Source: Proales similis (taxonomy: Eukaryota > Rotifera > Eurotatoria > Ploima > Proalidae). Taken from it: 64,000 bases of DNA. A program made the position numbers and the translations under genes. Below the pieces are notes generated by a model, which was not told the origin of the DNA, did no database searches, and saw only the letters and a list, made by a program, of their open reading frames with translations. How positions within the stretch are numbered: position 1 is the first letter of the stretch; every line of letters starts with the position of its first letter. Shown here piece after piece: positions 9,684-20,721 of this stretch. The DNA lies in the NCBI GenBank assembly GCA_019059635.1, contig JAGVRJ010000005.1, forward strand, positions 1,798,001-1,862,000, written 5' to 3'.

Positions 9684-10913
9684 CTAATTTACAAGCTGGG
9701 CGATATAGTCGATTATTGGCTGGTATTTGAGAGCAGCCAGATGCTCAACGCCCGGATATTCTTTAGCATAGATAGCGTGCTTCTGCTTTCCAATCCATTG
9801 CTGATAGCCTCTCAGGGAGCGCACGTTTACCGTTCCGTCGCCGTTGCCAAATGTGACAGCAGGCTGACCGTCCGGCCACGTCTTTTCAGTATATTCGAAC
9901 GCGGCAGGCGTGGGCAGACCGATGCCGTACAGGGCATGTAACTCAACGTTGGGCGGAGTCAAGTCGTAGATCAGCTTCTGTGTGTCCTTGCGCATCTCGT
10001 AGCCGTCCGGGTATTTGAGGTCGTAGAAAAACTTTTGATAGTCTTGTGCTGTATAGTTTGCGTACGGCGTTTTCACAAGTATCTCACTGTCCGACCAGAA
10101 TCTGTCGGAGGGCATCAAGAAGGCCGTGCTCGATGCAGACCGTTGATAAGCGCGTACTGAGATCGGTTTCACGACTATAATCTCAATATTGTCTCCGGAG
10201 GCCATCAAGCGAAGCGTTTTAACGGCGCCACCCCACACAGGGCTCACGCTCACCATCGCTTTGATGAACTTGTCTTTCCAGGCCTGGTCGACGTAGTTGT
10301 TTAGGAAATACAAGCTGACCGGATTGCCCATGCTATGTGCGATCAACAGCACTTTTGTGCCGTTGTTCAGATAGTAGCTGTCTTCAATCAGCTTCTTCAG
10401 GTCCTTGTAGTATGCATCGAACTCGTTGGGCGCTCGACGCCAGTCGTATGGAGCACCGTGGATGTTCTGGCCCCGAATGTAGCCGAATTGCTTTACCAGA
10501 GAGTCAACAATGTGCGAAAAGTATGAAGTGATAGACAAATTGCTGCTGTCCAAGTATTCGACCGTCTCGGTCTCCCCGAAGCCCTCGACTTTGATGCTAA
10601 CTCCTGGACTGTCAAAAGTGCGTCTGGTCTTGTTGTCGTAGACCAGACGAATGTTGTCAATAAAGCAGTCAATTACGTACGGCGTAATTTCTTCCAGGTT
10701 CAGCCACAAAAGAAAGTAGTCGCTGGTCGAATGAGAGCAGAAATAGTGTGGAACTTGGGTTTTGTTCAACTTGGCAAACAGCTGATTACCGCCGTCGCCC
10801 GGAACCAGCACAACTGGTGTGAGTGTCCGGGGCCAGCGACTTCTGGCACATAAATGTCCAACTGCAGCGGTCACAATCAACAAGCATATCAGACTGGCTT
10901 TTTCAGATCGCAT
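9684..10913 (-). CDS. PLA2G15: lysosomal phospholipase A2 group XV (LCAT family), intronless
   Basis: One uninterrupted exon, 409 aa, ATG at 10913. The enzyme deacylates and transacylates glycerophospholipids in lysosomes. An N-terminal signal sequence (about 1-22) is followed by PVVLVPGDGGNQLFAKL, HYFCSHSTSDYFLLWLNLEE with VIDCFIDNIRLVY (the conserved disulfide cysteines), GAPYDWRRAPNE, and the nucleophile motif AHSMGN (Ser194). Asp359 in NGDGTVN and His391 in VEHLAAL complete the triad, close to the human positions 198, 360 and 392. Several Asn-X-Ser/Thr sites are present. Every neighbour of similar length except the NKIRAS-like gene has introns, which may mean retroposition or wholesale intron loss. 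The frame shows no damage. Confidence 0.92.
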   Translation of the reverse strand: MRSEKASLICLLIVTAAVGHLCARSRWPRTLTPVVLVPGDGGNQLFAKLNKTQVPHYFCSHSTSDYFLLWLNLEEITPYVIDCFIDNIRLVYDNKTRRTFDSPGVSIKVEGFGETETVEYLDSSNLSITSYFSHIVDSLVKQFGYIRGQNIHGAPYDWRRAPNEFDAYYKDLKKLIEDSYYLNNGTKVLLIAHSMGNPVSLYFLNNYVDQAWKDKFIKAMVSVSPVWGGAVKTLRLMASGDNIEIIVVKPISVRAYQRSASSTAFLMPSDRFWSDSEILVKTPYANYTAQDYQKFFYDLKYPDGYEMRKDTQKLIYDLTPPNVELHALYGIGLPTPAAFEYTEKTWPDGQPAVTFGNGDGTVNVRSLRGYQQWIGKQKHAIYAKEYPGVEHLAALKYQPIIDYIAQLVN

Positions 10914-11404
10914 TATTTGCAAAAAAAAATCTAAATTACAATCGTGCGTACTATTTTAGACATTTTTTGACGTTTTAACAATTTTTTTTTCTATTATGAA
11001 AAAAAAATTCTTTTTTCCTGCTCGGCAGCTAGGTCAAAAATAGATGCTTTAAACTGCGTAAAATACGAGCTAGAGGGACTGGGTAAAATATGCACAGATC
11101 GACAACTAATTCATTCAACGGTTGGCTGCCCAGTTTGCATTAAAATGTTGTCTTACTCTCAAATTTATATGTTCGGCGGCGGAGCCAGCTGTTGGAGTTT
11201 TCGGACTCTCAAGTCTGCCTTCTATCTATCGCAATCGATTGCTGATAACTCTTTGAGCCAAATGTGAACAAGTTGTGTGAAAATGTGATTTTATTCGCTG
11301 AGAAACCCCTCTTTGCTTGAATCGAATAAACAAATAACTGAATGACTCTATCTGTGAAGCGATCATAAATGAAGTGCTTGATTGGGAGCTCGCCTTTGCG
11401 CTGC
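10914..11404. other. intergenic
   Basis: Low-complexity A/T runs at 10920-11020, then unique sequence. No gene is seen. Confidence 0.4.
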
Positions 11405-12037
11405 TTATTTGTTGCTTGAGAAAACTTTTGGCTTTTTTATTGATTGAACGAGGTTCATCGATCGGTTTGTTGGCATCTGGGTCATGTTGACCACGAGGTC
11501 GACAAATGGTCGACAGACAAGCTCCCTTTTGTCAAGCTGACGAAGCTCGTAGACATTGGCGCGTAGTCGAGCCTGAAGCTCGTGACGCGCCCCTTCCGAG
11601 CCAGTGGTAGATTCGCTCTGGCTCTTGGCGGGCGACAAACTGTTCAACCAGGTGCTGTCGATCAGAATGAAATGGCATATCTCTCTCCTTTCTTTGGAGC
11701 GTTCAATCTCGCTCTTGAGACGCTCGACGCAGTTAATTGAATCCGGATCGGCCGAATTAAACACGAGCACTGCACCGTCACACTGCGGAAATATGAAACG
11801 CATTTGATTAATGGCATCTACATCTGCCGCATGCTCCAAGCCTCTGGTGTCGTAGAATCGCAGCTTCTCTTTCATTCCTTTGTCCTTTTCCCAGCAAGCA
11901 ACGTATATGTCTTCGATCGTGCTCAAAAGCTTCTCGCCGCCATTGTTCGGGCCGTTGTTATAAACAAGCTGCTCCAGCAGAGTGGTCTTGCCAACTCCTT
12001 TTTTGCCACAAACGATTATCTTGTGCGTTTTCCCCAT
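11405..12037 (-). CDS. NKIRAS: kappaB-Ras-like small GTPase (NKIRAS family)
   Basis: Single exon, 210 aa, ATG at 12037. NKIRAS proteins bind IkappaB and also restrain Ral signalling. The P-loop GKKGVGKTT begins near residue 11. Other family features are the region IEDIYVACWEKDKGMKEKL, the switch-II motif YDTRGLEH (typical of kappaB-Ras, which has DTRG in place of DTAGQ), AVLVFNSADPDSINCVERLKSEI, and a C-terminus without a CAAX prenylation box. Where human NKIRAS1 has the guanine-specificity motif LGNKIDL, this protein reads LIDSTWL, so the NKxD box is absent. The insert before helix 4 is Ser-rich (SPAKSQSESTTGSEG). Nucleotide selectivity is therefore uncertain. The family call is secure, but assignment to NKIRAS1 or NKIRAS2 is not possible. 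Confidence 0.85.
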   Translation of the reverse strand: MGKTHKIIVCGKKGVGKTTLLEQLVYNNGPNNGGEKLLSTIEDIYVACWEKDKGMKEKLRFYDTRGLEHAADVDAINQMRFIFPQCDGAVLVFNSADPDSINCVERLKSEIERSKERREICHFILIDSTWLNSLSPAKSQSESTTGSEGARHELQARLRANVYELRQLDKRELVCRPFVDLVVNMTQMPTNRSMNLVQSIKKPKVFSSNK

Positions 12038-12789
12038 CAAACTGGCATTGGTGTTGACTTGAAGTCAAGCAGAGGCCAAAATTGTCGCCTTTTGCCGCCA
12101 AGAAAACAAACAGGCGCTTGTCCAACAAGCTGCTCTTTTTGGCCGGGTGTTATCTCAGGGAGGCTTTTGACGACTTTTTGCACAACTGGTTATGCGAGTA
12201 GCGATTATTCGTCTGAATTTTTCATTTGCATTCACAGTTCATTGTGGCGTTGGCTTGACACAAATTTAACTTTCAACACCATTCAAGTCGATTTGTGCCG
12301 TTTTTGTTGGCGTGCATGGAAATGGTGGAAAGAAACTAGCTAAACAGACACTTGAACTGCCGCTTTGGGCAGAGAGAGAGGCTTGGCGAGAATGGAAAAT
12401 GCGGACAATTTGATACGCGCTGCGCGGCTGCTCGCATTCATCGGCTGCGGGCGTCAATTGGCGCCAAATTTAAAGATAAGAAAGAAAAACAAGAGACGAC
12501 ATTTCTCTCCCATGGGGATGATGAATTAAACTTTATTTACAAATTTTCAACTCTAAACAAATTTTTTATACACTTTTCAACATGTTTGAATGATGACAAT
12601 TCTCGCCCATACGCGTGTTCACTATCGCTATTAGATCTATGCACAGAAACAATTACATCAAGAGTAGAGAGACAAGGAGTTTGGTCTGCTCAGTTTAGGT
12701 TACGAGCAATGTTTTAACCGGATGATATAAATATTTATGAATTAGAGACTAATTTAAAGATTAAAAACGCTTGCAGCAGCGTGAATTAT
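12038..12789. other. intergenic
   Basis: Frames of 121-179 codons on the plus strand have no domain and overlap each other's opposite strands. I see no supported gene. Confidence 0.4.
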
Positions 12790-13561
12790 TCATAAGAGAT
12801 TGACATCGTAGAGTTTGACCAAGAACTGACCCATTTGCAGGTAGTTGGCCAAGCTCTTCATAGCCAAGGCATATACGGGTGGTTTAGGCGGATTGGCTTT
12901 GGGTTGATTATTGGCGGGATAATTGTCTTCTTCAACAGCACGGCTTTTTCGGCCCATGCCTGGGTAGGTTGCCGCTTTTCGGCACATGGTCATCAAAAGC
13001 TGGTTCATTCGGATTGAGAATGTACGCAAAAAATTCGGTTTAAAATCTGGCACTGGTGTGGCACTAACGAGGTCGAACTCAGGGTCAAGGTTCAACGAGC
13101 ACATTGAAATTTCGGAGAAATCGGTTTCTATTTGCGGCGCATGAAGGCTCATTTTGCTGCTGAAGCCGCTGTCCATGCTGATTGAGCTCATCGAGTCGGC
13201 GATTAGACGTAGACTCAGATCGGCTCGGTGAGTATCGAGTTTGAACTCATTGAGCGATCGGTAGGACTCCCATTTGTAAAACGATCGTTGGCTGGTGATT
13301 GTGTTCACATCGGGCAAGCGAATTTTCAACGGAGACAGGAGCATAGCTTGGTCTGACATGGGCTCAGCACAAACAGCTCGAAGCTGCTCGGGCGACTGCT
13401 TAACAAAAGCATAATCCTCCTCTTCATCTTCTTTGTTTAATTCCTAACAAGTAGAAACAAGAGTAAATGGCTGGCTCCAAAATATCCACAAAAAGACAAA
13501 TAGGACTACTTACCGGTGAGAGGCAGCTACAGAGTCTAAACAATCTACAAAGGTTTCCCAT
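12790..13561 (-). CDS. unknown protein with N-myristoylation-like start, 233 aa
   Basis: Two exons: 13561-13514 and 13443-12790. The join gives MGNLCRLFRLCSCLSP followed by ELNKEDEEEDYAF. Gly2 and the cysteines at positions 5, 11 and 13 resemble dually acylated membrane anchors, although position 6 is Arg rather than Ser. The remainder has an acidic patch, a Ser-rich centre (SMSSISMDSGFSSKMS) and a basic/Pro C-terminus (KANPPKPPVYALAMK). I do not recognise the family. The donor CCG|GTAAGT and acceptor TTGTTAG|GAA are good matches, and the frame continues without interruption. A TATA-containing palindrome lies about 170 bases upstream. Confidence 0.65.
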
Positions 13562-13727
13562 TTTGCACAACTGATTGTCGATTAGAGTAGAACAGGTCCG
13601 CTTTAATGTGGAAGCTGGCTGTGTAGGCACGGCCTCTTGAGAATGTCCAGCTGGCCGCGAGATAACGAATGTCTAGAATATCAAAGTGAATATGTAATCG
13701 TCGGCTAGTTAATGAGTGCGGCTTGGT

Positions 13728-13750
13728 CCGCTCGTTATATAACCGAGCGG
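13728..13750 (-). promoter_or_regulatory. TATA element inside an inverted repeat
   Basis: Seven-base arms CCGCTCG and CGAGCGG flank TTATATAAC. Read on the minus strand, it places a TATA box about 170 bases before the ATG at 13561, a plausible core promoter for the myristoylated-type gene. The symmetry could also allow initiation in both directions. Confidence 0.4.
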
Positions 13751-15734
13751 GTAATGAGAGCAATGAAATCTTAGAATCGTCCAGTAATCAGACGCTGTTC
13801 GAGCCTGCCGTGCACATGGAAATCTTTTTCACTCGATAAACATTTGGCAGCATTGTAAATGTGCGAAAACAATAACTCAGGCAAGGCCTGGCTTGATAGC
13901 CGCCATCCGATCACTGTTAGCAATTCGTTTGTTATCGTAGAACATCAATTGCTTAACACTCAGATTTGTACAGAATCATGGCCACCGGCCCACCCTCCGC
14001 GCACGCATATGTGTTTTTAATGCGGAGAAGGAGTGCGCGCAATGAAGCCGATCGATTTTCAATTTAAATGGCGTAAAGAAATAGGTGTTTTGGCGTCGAT
14101 TCAACACATCCAGTCACACTGTGCATACATATACGCGTGCGGTGATGAGTTTAAATTGGTCAGCTGGCGTCCACGGTGGGACGTTGCGTCATATGCAGCC
14201 ATCGACAAGCGCTTAGTACAACACGCAGCCCCTAAGCCGCTAATATTTATAAAAGCGATTATAAGGGAAAGTCTTTTCACTGACGCACTTGTGTGCACTG
14301 TTGGAGTTAAGTAGGATGATATTAGTGCTCCCGCTTGGATTTGTTAAATATACCACACAGACGCATAGGAGCGCACACTCGTCAAGTTAAATGAACGCAA
14401 TTCGAACAAAACTCGTTAATTTCCTGGAATGAACTTTGTCCAGGGATGAAAGACGAATCGGGACGCGATCTTAATCGCCAATTAGCCCGAGTGCCACTAA
14501 TTGTTCGTCGTCTGACTCGACTAAGTGCCATTTTCGCGTCCATCAAATAGATTGAGGGTTGGATGTTTGAACAACACACAGCTTGCTATCAGCGCGGTCC
14601 TCTCTTAAGACTTGAACAGCTTGGTAAATACAAAACGCAATGTTGAGAGGCAGAGAGAGAGAGGGACAGAGAACGAGCTAGATTTTGGCCCTTCTCGAGC
14701 CCATGTGCGTGTGAATCACGATTAGGATCAACAATTGTATGACCTCATCAATGTTTGTTAAACAATCGCACTTATTCAAGCATTTCCCGTGGCGCCTCTA
14801 TTTTCTTCAACCGCGGGAACACGTGGCTGCTTGCGCCTTGTTTACGCGCCTTTTAAAGGCGAACAAGGTGTTTGTTTGCTCAGCCAAGCGGTCATTCCGC
14901 TTGACTGGCCATGTCGAACCATGGTGAGAATGTATGCTTTAAGTCATAAAACGTGCCGATTGCGTAACGACTTTGGGAATAGACTAATACGCATCGGCTT
15001 ATGAGTTTCAAGGGTTTAATTGCGCACGCAACCTGGACCTTCGTGAACTCGTCCAACCTCAGACTTGGCCCCCCCTTCCTTTCCGGCGCAGCTGCAGAGC
15101 AATCTGATCGAACATTTTATTGTTCTAATTCTTGTTTTACTTTGTGTTACATTAACTTGACGAGATAACCATCTCGATCTGGCCCCAATTAATCATTCGT
15201 CTGGATTAATTAAATTTTTTGATTAAAGATCGCCTGTTGGACAAGAGGCGGGGATTGATGCTGATTTCAATCTTCAACGTTTCCCAACGACCTTGATTCA
15301 ATTCTAGGCAACTCGGAGGTTAATTTCTTGCTCATGGTCGACCGTGACCACCCAAATGTCTTTCACAATGAGCATAACAAAAATGGACGAGATTTATTCA
15401 CTCTTTTCCTTAATCAATGGATCAACTCACACAAAACGTCATCGAATAATAAAACCATTCTCTGGCCCGCTCGACTGTTTCAAAGGAATATATCCGAAGT
15501 TTGTCGAAGATCGATTGTCCTTGAAAGCGTCCGGTTAGATTTGAAGGTCATTGGCCGATCGGCGACGTTGCTGCTCTTGGTTCTAATTTTGGCGAAAGAG
15601 CTCCGAACGTTCCGTCTAAGTTTAATGCAACAGTACAGTGACAATGGGCAAGTAAAATTAGATTTTCTGTATTTTAAACTCTCGGGCAACTCGACAGGAA
15701 AATTAAGGCATTCGGGTTTTAGAAACGAGTGAAA
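13751..15734. other. intergenic, about 2 kb
   Basis: Plus-strand frames at 14033-14314 and 15328-15732 have no domain or protein-like composition. A TATA-like TTTATAAAAG lies at 14246-14255 with no gene I can attach to it. Short GA-rich tracts occur near 14650. Confidence 0.4.
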
Positions 15735-17067
15735 TCAGTAGTAGACGGGCTCGGGACGCGTGTAGGTTAGTGGCATGCTTGCGGTGCGCGTGAAAGAGCC
15801 ACTTACAGCGTTGGTTCTTGTACTCGATGGCGTAAATTGAGAGCTATGCTCTAAGCGCAAACTATCCAGTTCGCTTTTGAGCAACTGCGCGTAATTGTCC
15901 ACGTTATAAATTCCACTGTAATAAGAAGTCGGCTTGAAAGTGGTCTTGGACGGCATCACTGTTGATCTGTAATCGTCCACAGGACCGGCCTGCTTCTGTA
16001 ATGTATAGCTAGTCGAAGGTCTTATTTCAGAATAATAAGCCCTTGAAGAGAAGTTGGCCGGATTGTCAACAAGACTCGAGCGAAGGAAGTAATTTGCCGA
16101 CGGAGTTGAATATGCGCCTGTGTAGTTGCTTGAACAATCATTTGATTAGACGCAAAGCAACAGGTTAAATTTACATTTAAAGCAATTCGGCAACACATGC
16201 AATTAAAAGGTGAAACGAAGCTGTGAGTGATAGCTGCCGGCCATGGTGCCTGTGTGTGTGCAGGGAAAGGGCAGCTGGTGACAACGGCAAATTGGTATTA
16301 GGCACAAAAATTTTCGTTTTATTAAATTACCATTAAATTACAGCAAAACAGCCAAGTTAAATTAACTTTAAATAAAGCAAACGAAATGGAAAATTACAAG
16401 CGATTAATGGCATTAAGTTATTTTAACGGAGGTGAATGGCCTATGCACATTGAATGCTGGTTGAACGAGTCGGTTTTGATGGCAATTATCAAATAAATTA
16501 AGGCATTGGGAGGTTAGCACAATAGGCGAATAACAGAAAGCCCATTTAAAATGACAACATAGTCAAACTGAACAGGAAGAGTAAAAAGAAAAAAGAGAGA
16601 TAGAGATCTTGTCTCTATTTTGATCGATACCTTGTTGAATTAAAGTTGGCAGAGGGCGTCGCAGAGTTTTGAATTCCACTGGATCGCAGAGTGCGGCGAT
16701 TATCGCTTCCGACCTCAATACTGGCGTTTGGGTTTATGCTCGACATGTTTACCGAGTAGGAACGAGCGTGACTTCCCGTGTAGTAGTTGGAAGTGCGACC
16801 GATTGGGTTGGGCTTTGACAGGTTAACTTTTGAAAACTTGTCGACCGAACTGGCGCCGTTCGATGCCGAGTCGAGGGCAGACTGAGCAGCCAGCATTGCG
16901 CTGCGTCTGGTGTTGTAACGAGGCGAGGTCCTTGAAAATGACGAGTCGCTGCTGTCCAAGCTAAAGTTAACTACGCTTGTCGCCGTTGGCCTCGCTTGAC
17001 TCATTTTCTTTCTGGTCGCCTTTATTGCATTTAAACGATCACCTTGTGTGATTGACTTGTCCACCAT
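15735..17067 (-). CDS. Ser/Tyr-rich repeat protein, function unknown
   Basis: Two exons: 17067-16631 and 16128-15735, giving 276 aa. The 502-base intron is long for this region. The protein is rich in Ser, Thr, Asn, Tyr and Arg and repeats a TSxYxxG motif: TSNYYTGSHARSYS, TSNYTGAYSTPSANYF and TSYYSGIYNVDNYA, with a shorter TSYTLQKQ. The intron falls inside the second repeat, where AG|C rebuilds the Ser codon; recovering the repeat exactly across the join supports the model. If the intron is retained, exon 1 runs 16 bases further to a stop at 16615. The first ATG (17067) lies 74 bases past the CDC14 stop on the same strand. The composition suggests a disordered cytoskeletal or structural protein, but this is inference only. 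Confidence 0.6.
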
Positions 17068-17141
17068 GTTTACATCTGATGGAATTTTCCTCTCCTTCAA
17101 ATGTTTGAATTAAGAACCTCATAATTAGAAATATGAGCCGA

Positions 17142-18944
17142 TTAGGAATAGTTTACGATAGGAAAAGCGCTTTGGTTTAGATAGGTTTGAGATTGTGAAT
17201 GATCCAGTCTATTCTGGCTCTGTTCGGACAGACGATGGTATTTGGTCTCTTGTCCATATCGTTCTTGAGCTCGTTCGTTTTCGTCCGTGTTTCTCTTCAA
17301 CTCAGGTTTGCGTTCGTTCTTTTGGCCGAAAATGTGAGATACCGGCGCTGTTACAACATCGGTCGTATTTTTGCGTTGTTTAAGGCGATAGATTTCGCCT
17401 TGCTCCCACAGCCAAGATTGTTTTCTAAAATCAACAATTTAGTTTCACTTCAACTACATCCAAGTCCCTGATCGCTTACTCTTCAAGCCAATTTTGCTGA
17501 GGACCGATCACGGACCCTGGACGACAAATACGCAGCCAACCGATTGTTTCGGCTGCCGTCATTTTGTAATGCTTCATTAGGTAACAGGCGATCAGAGTGC
17601 CAGTTCGGCCCAGACCGGCTTTGCAGTGAACTGCAACTGCTCCATGGGTGCGTTCGGCAATATCCAGAAAATTCTGCATTATTCCGTCGCTGGGCGTACT
17701 TCCGTCCAGGAAGAACAGGTCAAAGTGTTGGAAGCCGGCGTCCACGAAACGTTTGGCTTCGTAAATTTTCTTGTTCAAGCGAACGATGCATTTTACGTTG
17801 TGCTTGCGAAAATAGGTTATGTAGGCTTCGGGAGCGTGCAGTGGATAGCCATTTTCAACTTTGCTCTTGGGATGAGGGCCGCAAAATGCCAAAAACTTGC
17901 CGGGCAGAATCCAGTTCAAGTCACCGTTTTCAACTTTCTGAACGTCCAGGGCAAAATTTGAAACTGAGAGCGTTGAGAGTTGAGTAAACTGCCACCAACC
18001 TCGTAGTGTTCGTATTCGTCAGCATCAAATGTCTCGAAATTGAAGAAGCCATTAAGCAGGGCCTAGTTCGTAGGGGTCAATCTATGCTGACTCAAGTTGG
18101 ATAAAGAACAACGACTCTACTTTATGCAGTCCGTTTAGGCAGTCGATCAGAGTCAGATTGTAGGTTGAACCGCTGAACGATGCGTCTCTTGAAAAATTGG
18201 TTTTGTTCTGGTAGAAATCGAAAACAAGATTGGCAGTCGATGGTTTCAAGTTACCTGAAAGGCAAGAATGGAGGATTGTCGCCTTGAACCAAGGGCCGAT
18301 AGGCTTCCTCTGGTGTCCGATTCAAGTAAATTACCTTCAAGTTGGCAAGCGTGAATGAACGGGTCTTGCTGAGACCTGACTCGGCACTTACAGCATACGA
18401 GGCGATCAGATAGGCGGCATTGGCACGTTTGCGCTGGTCAAATGAAGTAAAGTGGACGATTTTCTTCCTGGCCAGCGTGGGACTCTATCAAAGTCTCTCT
18501 GCTTAAAATGCAAAACAAAAAAGGCCGAAACCGCTTGAGTTCTACCTTGAGCTTTTTGTTCAGTCTCATGCAGTAGCGATACAACATAGCCAAGTTGAGA
18601 GGGCCGAAGTCGGCATAGAAGCTGATGCAGGCAACGAACAAAATGAGAATGCTTTTGAATGGCAATTGCGAGACGCGAAAAGTCTCTTACTTTTCATAGA
18701 CAAGCTCGTCGTCGATTGAAAAGTAGTGAGTGTTCAAAGTTGACCTAGGCTTACTCCTCAGTGAGCAAAAATACAATCTATTTGGTATGTATTCGGAGGC
18801 GCTGCCAATTAGATCGTCATGCTCGCTTCCGATGTTGCTGATGTAGAGGCCGGTGGTCGGACGCCATTCTTGCTTAACGTCCATCCCGACCGGCTCGTCC
18901 GATTCGGTATCGCTCGCGTCCCTCATGCCGATCGCATCTTTCAT
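17142..18944 (-). CDS. CDC14: CDC14 dual-specificity phosphatase
   Basis: Eight exons: 18944-18691, 18621-18546, 18484-18392, 18334-18255, 18187-18121, 18062-18000, 17937-17480, 17424-17142; 457 aa. CDC14 reverses proline-directed Cdk phosphorylation in mitotic exit and cytokinesis and acts at centrosomes and cilia. The N-terminal domain reads [54 protein letters not shown] and [20 protein letters not shown]. The catalytic domain has [29 protein letters not shown], the P-loop [10 protein letters not shown] (Cys about 316) and [19 protein letters not shown]. The tail after the phosphatase core is short (about 95 residues) and basic/Gln-rich, against roughly 200 in human CDC14A. A possible 28-base intron lies just upstream of the ATG. 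Confidence 0.93.
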
Positions 18945-20721
18945 CGCCGCTTCGGCAGTTCTAAAACTTGAGGACACAATTTGCTTACAGATTGCTTTCT
19001 CAAGTCGATTTAAGCGCTGCGTTTGAAATTAATTCTCAAGTGCGCTCGGTGTGCAGGAGCGTGTGTTGACTTTCGGTTGTTATAGTGAACTCTGCATTAA
19101 ACTCGTTATTCAATTTGGTCCACTAATTATCATAATGCCTCTTGGCCCATCCACATAGCCCACTAATAATAATCACATTCTCCATTATTTTGATTATTCC
19201 AGACAAACAGCCTCGAATATGCGACCACCAACGGCATAATGGCCAAATGTGAACAGTCACTCATGAGTACCCTCTCCAGCGTTATCCCACCGGACACGGT
19301 CTGGCACCCGCTCGTATCTCTAGCTTATAGATCACCGGTATATTCTAGTTCAATTGAAACGCACCTGTCCAAAGTAGAAAACAAAAAAGCGTCACAACAA
19401 AGTAGGCTATCCGTGCAAATTTGAGAGCCAAAATGCCAAAGAGTAGAATTACATTGCAAAGAAAATTGGCGACCGTGTGCAAGGGTCAGATTAAGGCTCG
19501 AATTTAATTGCGTAATAGCGCGAATATTCGCTCCAAGCAGCGCCGATGAGGTCGAGAGGCAGCTTAAGTGAGTTAGAAAGCCATTGAAGCTTTTGAAGCC
19601 TCTGCAATCTATCAACGAGCAGCCGCATCAGCAGCCGCGTCCATGAAAAAATTCCTTTGCCAGCCTCTACTGCTTCACCGCTAAGTCGATGAGGAGAGTT
19701 AATAAATCGCAGACCTTGTTCATATATACTGAGTGTGTGTGTGTGTGTGTGTGTTTAAAATGAATAAATGAAATTGCGATTACGCGCGCACAATTAGCCA
19801 ACAATCATTCACAATCAGCTCATAATACAAGTCGGATGGGAACCAGAATAAGTGAGGCACGAATAAAAGAGCGCTCTCACCGATACAGAAAAACAACCGC
19901 CACCGATGATGATGATGGTAATGATGCTCGATGCTTATGGTTGATTGCCTGATTCTGGAATGGCCAAGTTGTTTATTATTGATTCAAGGTCCCGGGGTCG
20001 ATACTAGCGATTAGAACGCACTTTGATTTGTTCCGGTCGTTTAGCATGAAAATAAAAGTCAACAACTGAAGCACACGAGCGGTTAATTTGAAATGAACAT
20101 AATCTGGATCGACGAAATTTGCATCGACACCGAAAATCTAAGCCATTTTTCATCAACTTCCTCTCAACTGTGCGATAGGTTCCTGTTGGATCGGGGGGAA
20201 GCTATTCCAATTAATCAATGCCATGTTAACAAGAAAATAATTCCCCCAGGCGCCCGTAAAGATGCTTAAAAGCTGCTTTATTTTCCAACAACGCCTGTTT
20301 CGGACGTTTCAGATAAATGGGTCTGTTTGTTACTCCCGATCGATGCTTATTATGAAATGCTGGCGTTCAGGAAATACATTTCGCTATCCCTAGTATTTTT
20401 CTCTCTTCCGACCAAGCCAAATGACAGGCTCCCTTAACTATTGACTTTTCTGTTTGAAATCTATCAAACGCATCTCGACTGCTGCAAAAGACGCTGAGCT
20501 GCTTGACAAGTAATACGAGCGCATAATAATTGCAAGCATGAATTGCCATTGACAACGTAGTCGGCCTCTTCGACAACGCTGGTCGCGTTTAGCCTATTTA
20601 TTCAGTCGTCTTAGCGATATTTTGTTGATAAACCAGGTTACTGGGCCGCAATCGCCCCTTCGTTCAAACTGTTCGGAGAATGATAAATGTGCCCAGGCCT
20701 TAATTTGGTCTTAGTATCAAA
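18945..20721. other. intergenic between divergent CDC14 and zinc-finger gene
   Basis: Head-to-head spacing of about 1.8 kb. It holds a (TG)n microsatellite at 19732-19754 and no convincing coding frame. Confidence 0.45.
19732..19754. repeat. (TG)n microsatellite
   Basis: About eleven uninterrupted GT units in noncoding sequence. Confidence 0.9.

Noticed and set aside
14033-14314. 93-codon plus-strand frame in the 13.7-15.7 kb gap
   Set aside because: No domain, no splice context and an overlapping frame on the other strand.
15328-15732. 134-codon plus-strand frame
   Set aside because: Composition is not protein-like, it overlaps frames on both strands, and it has no homology I can see.
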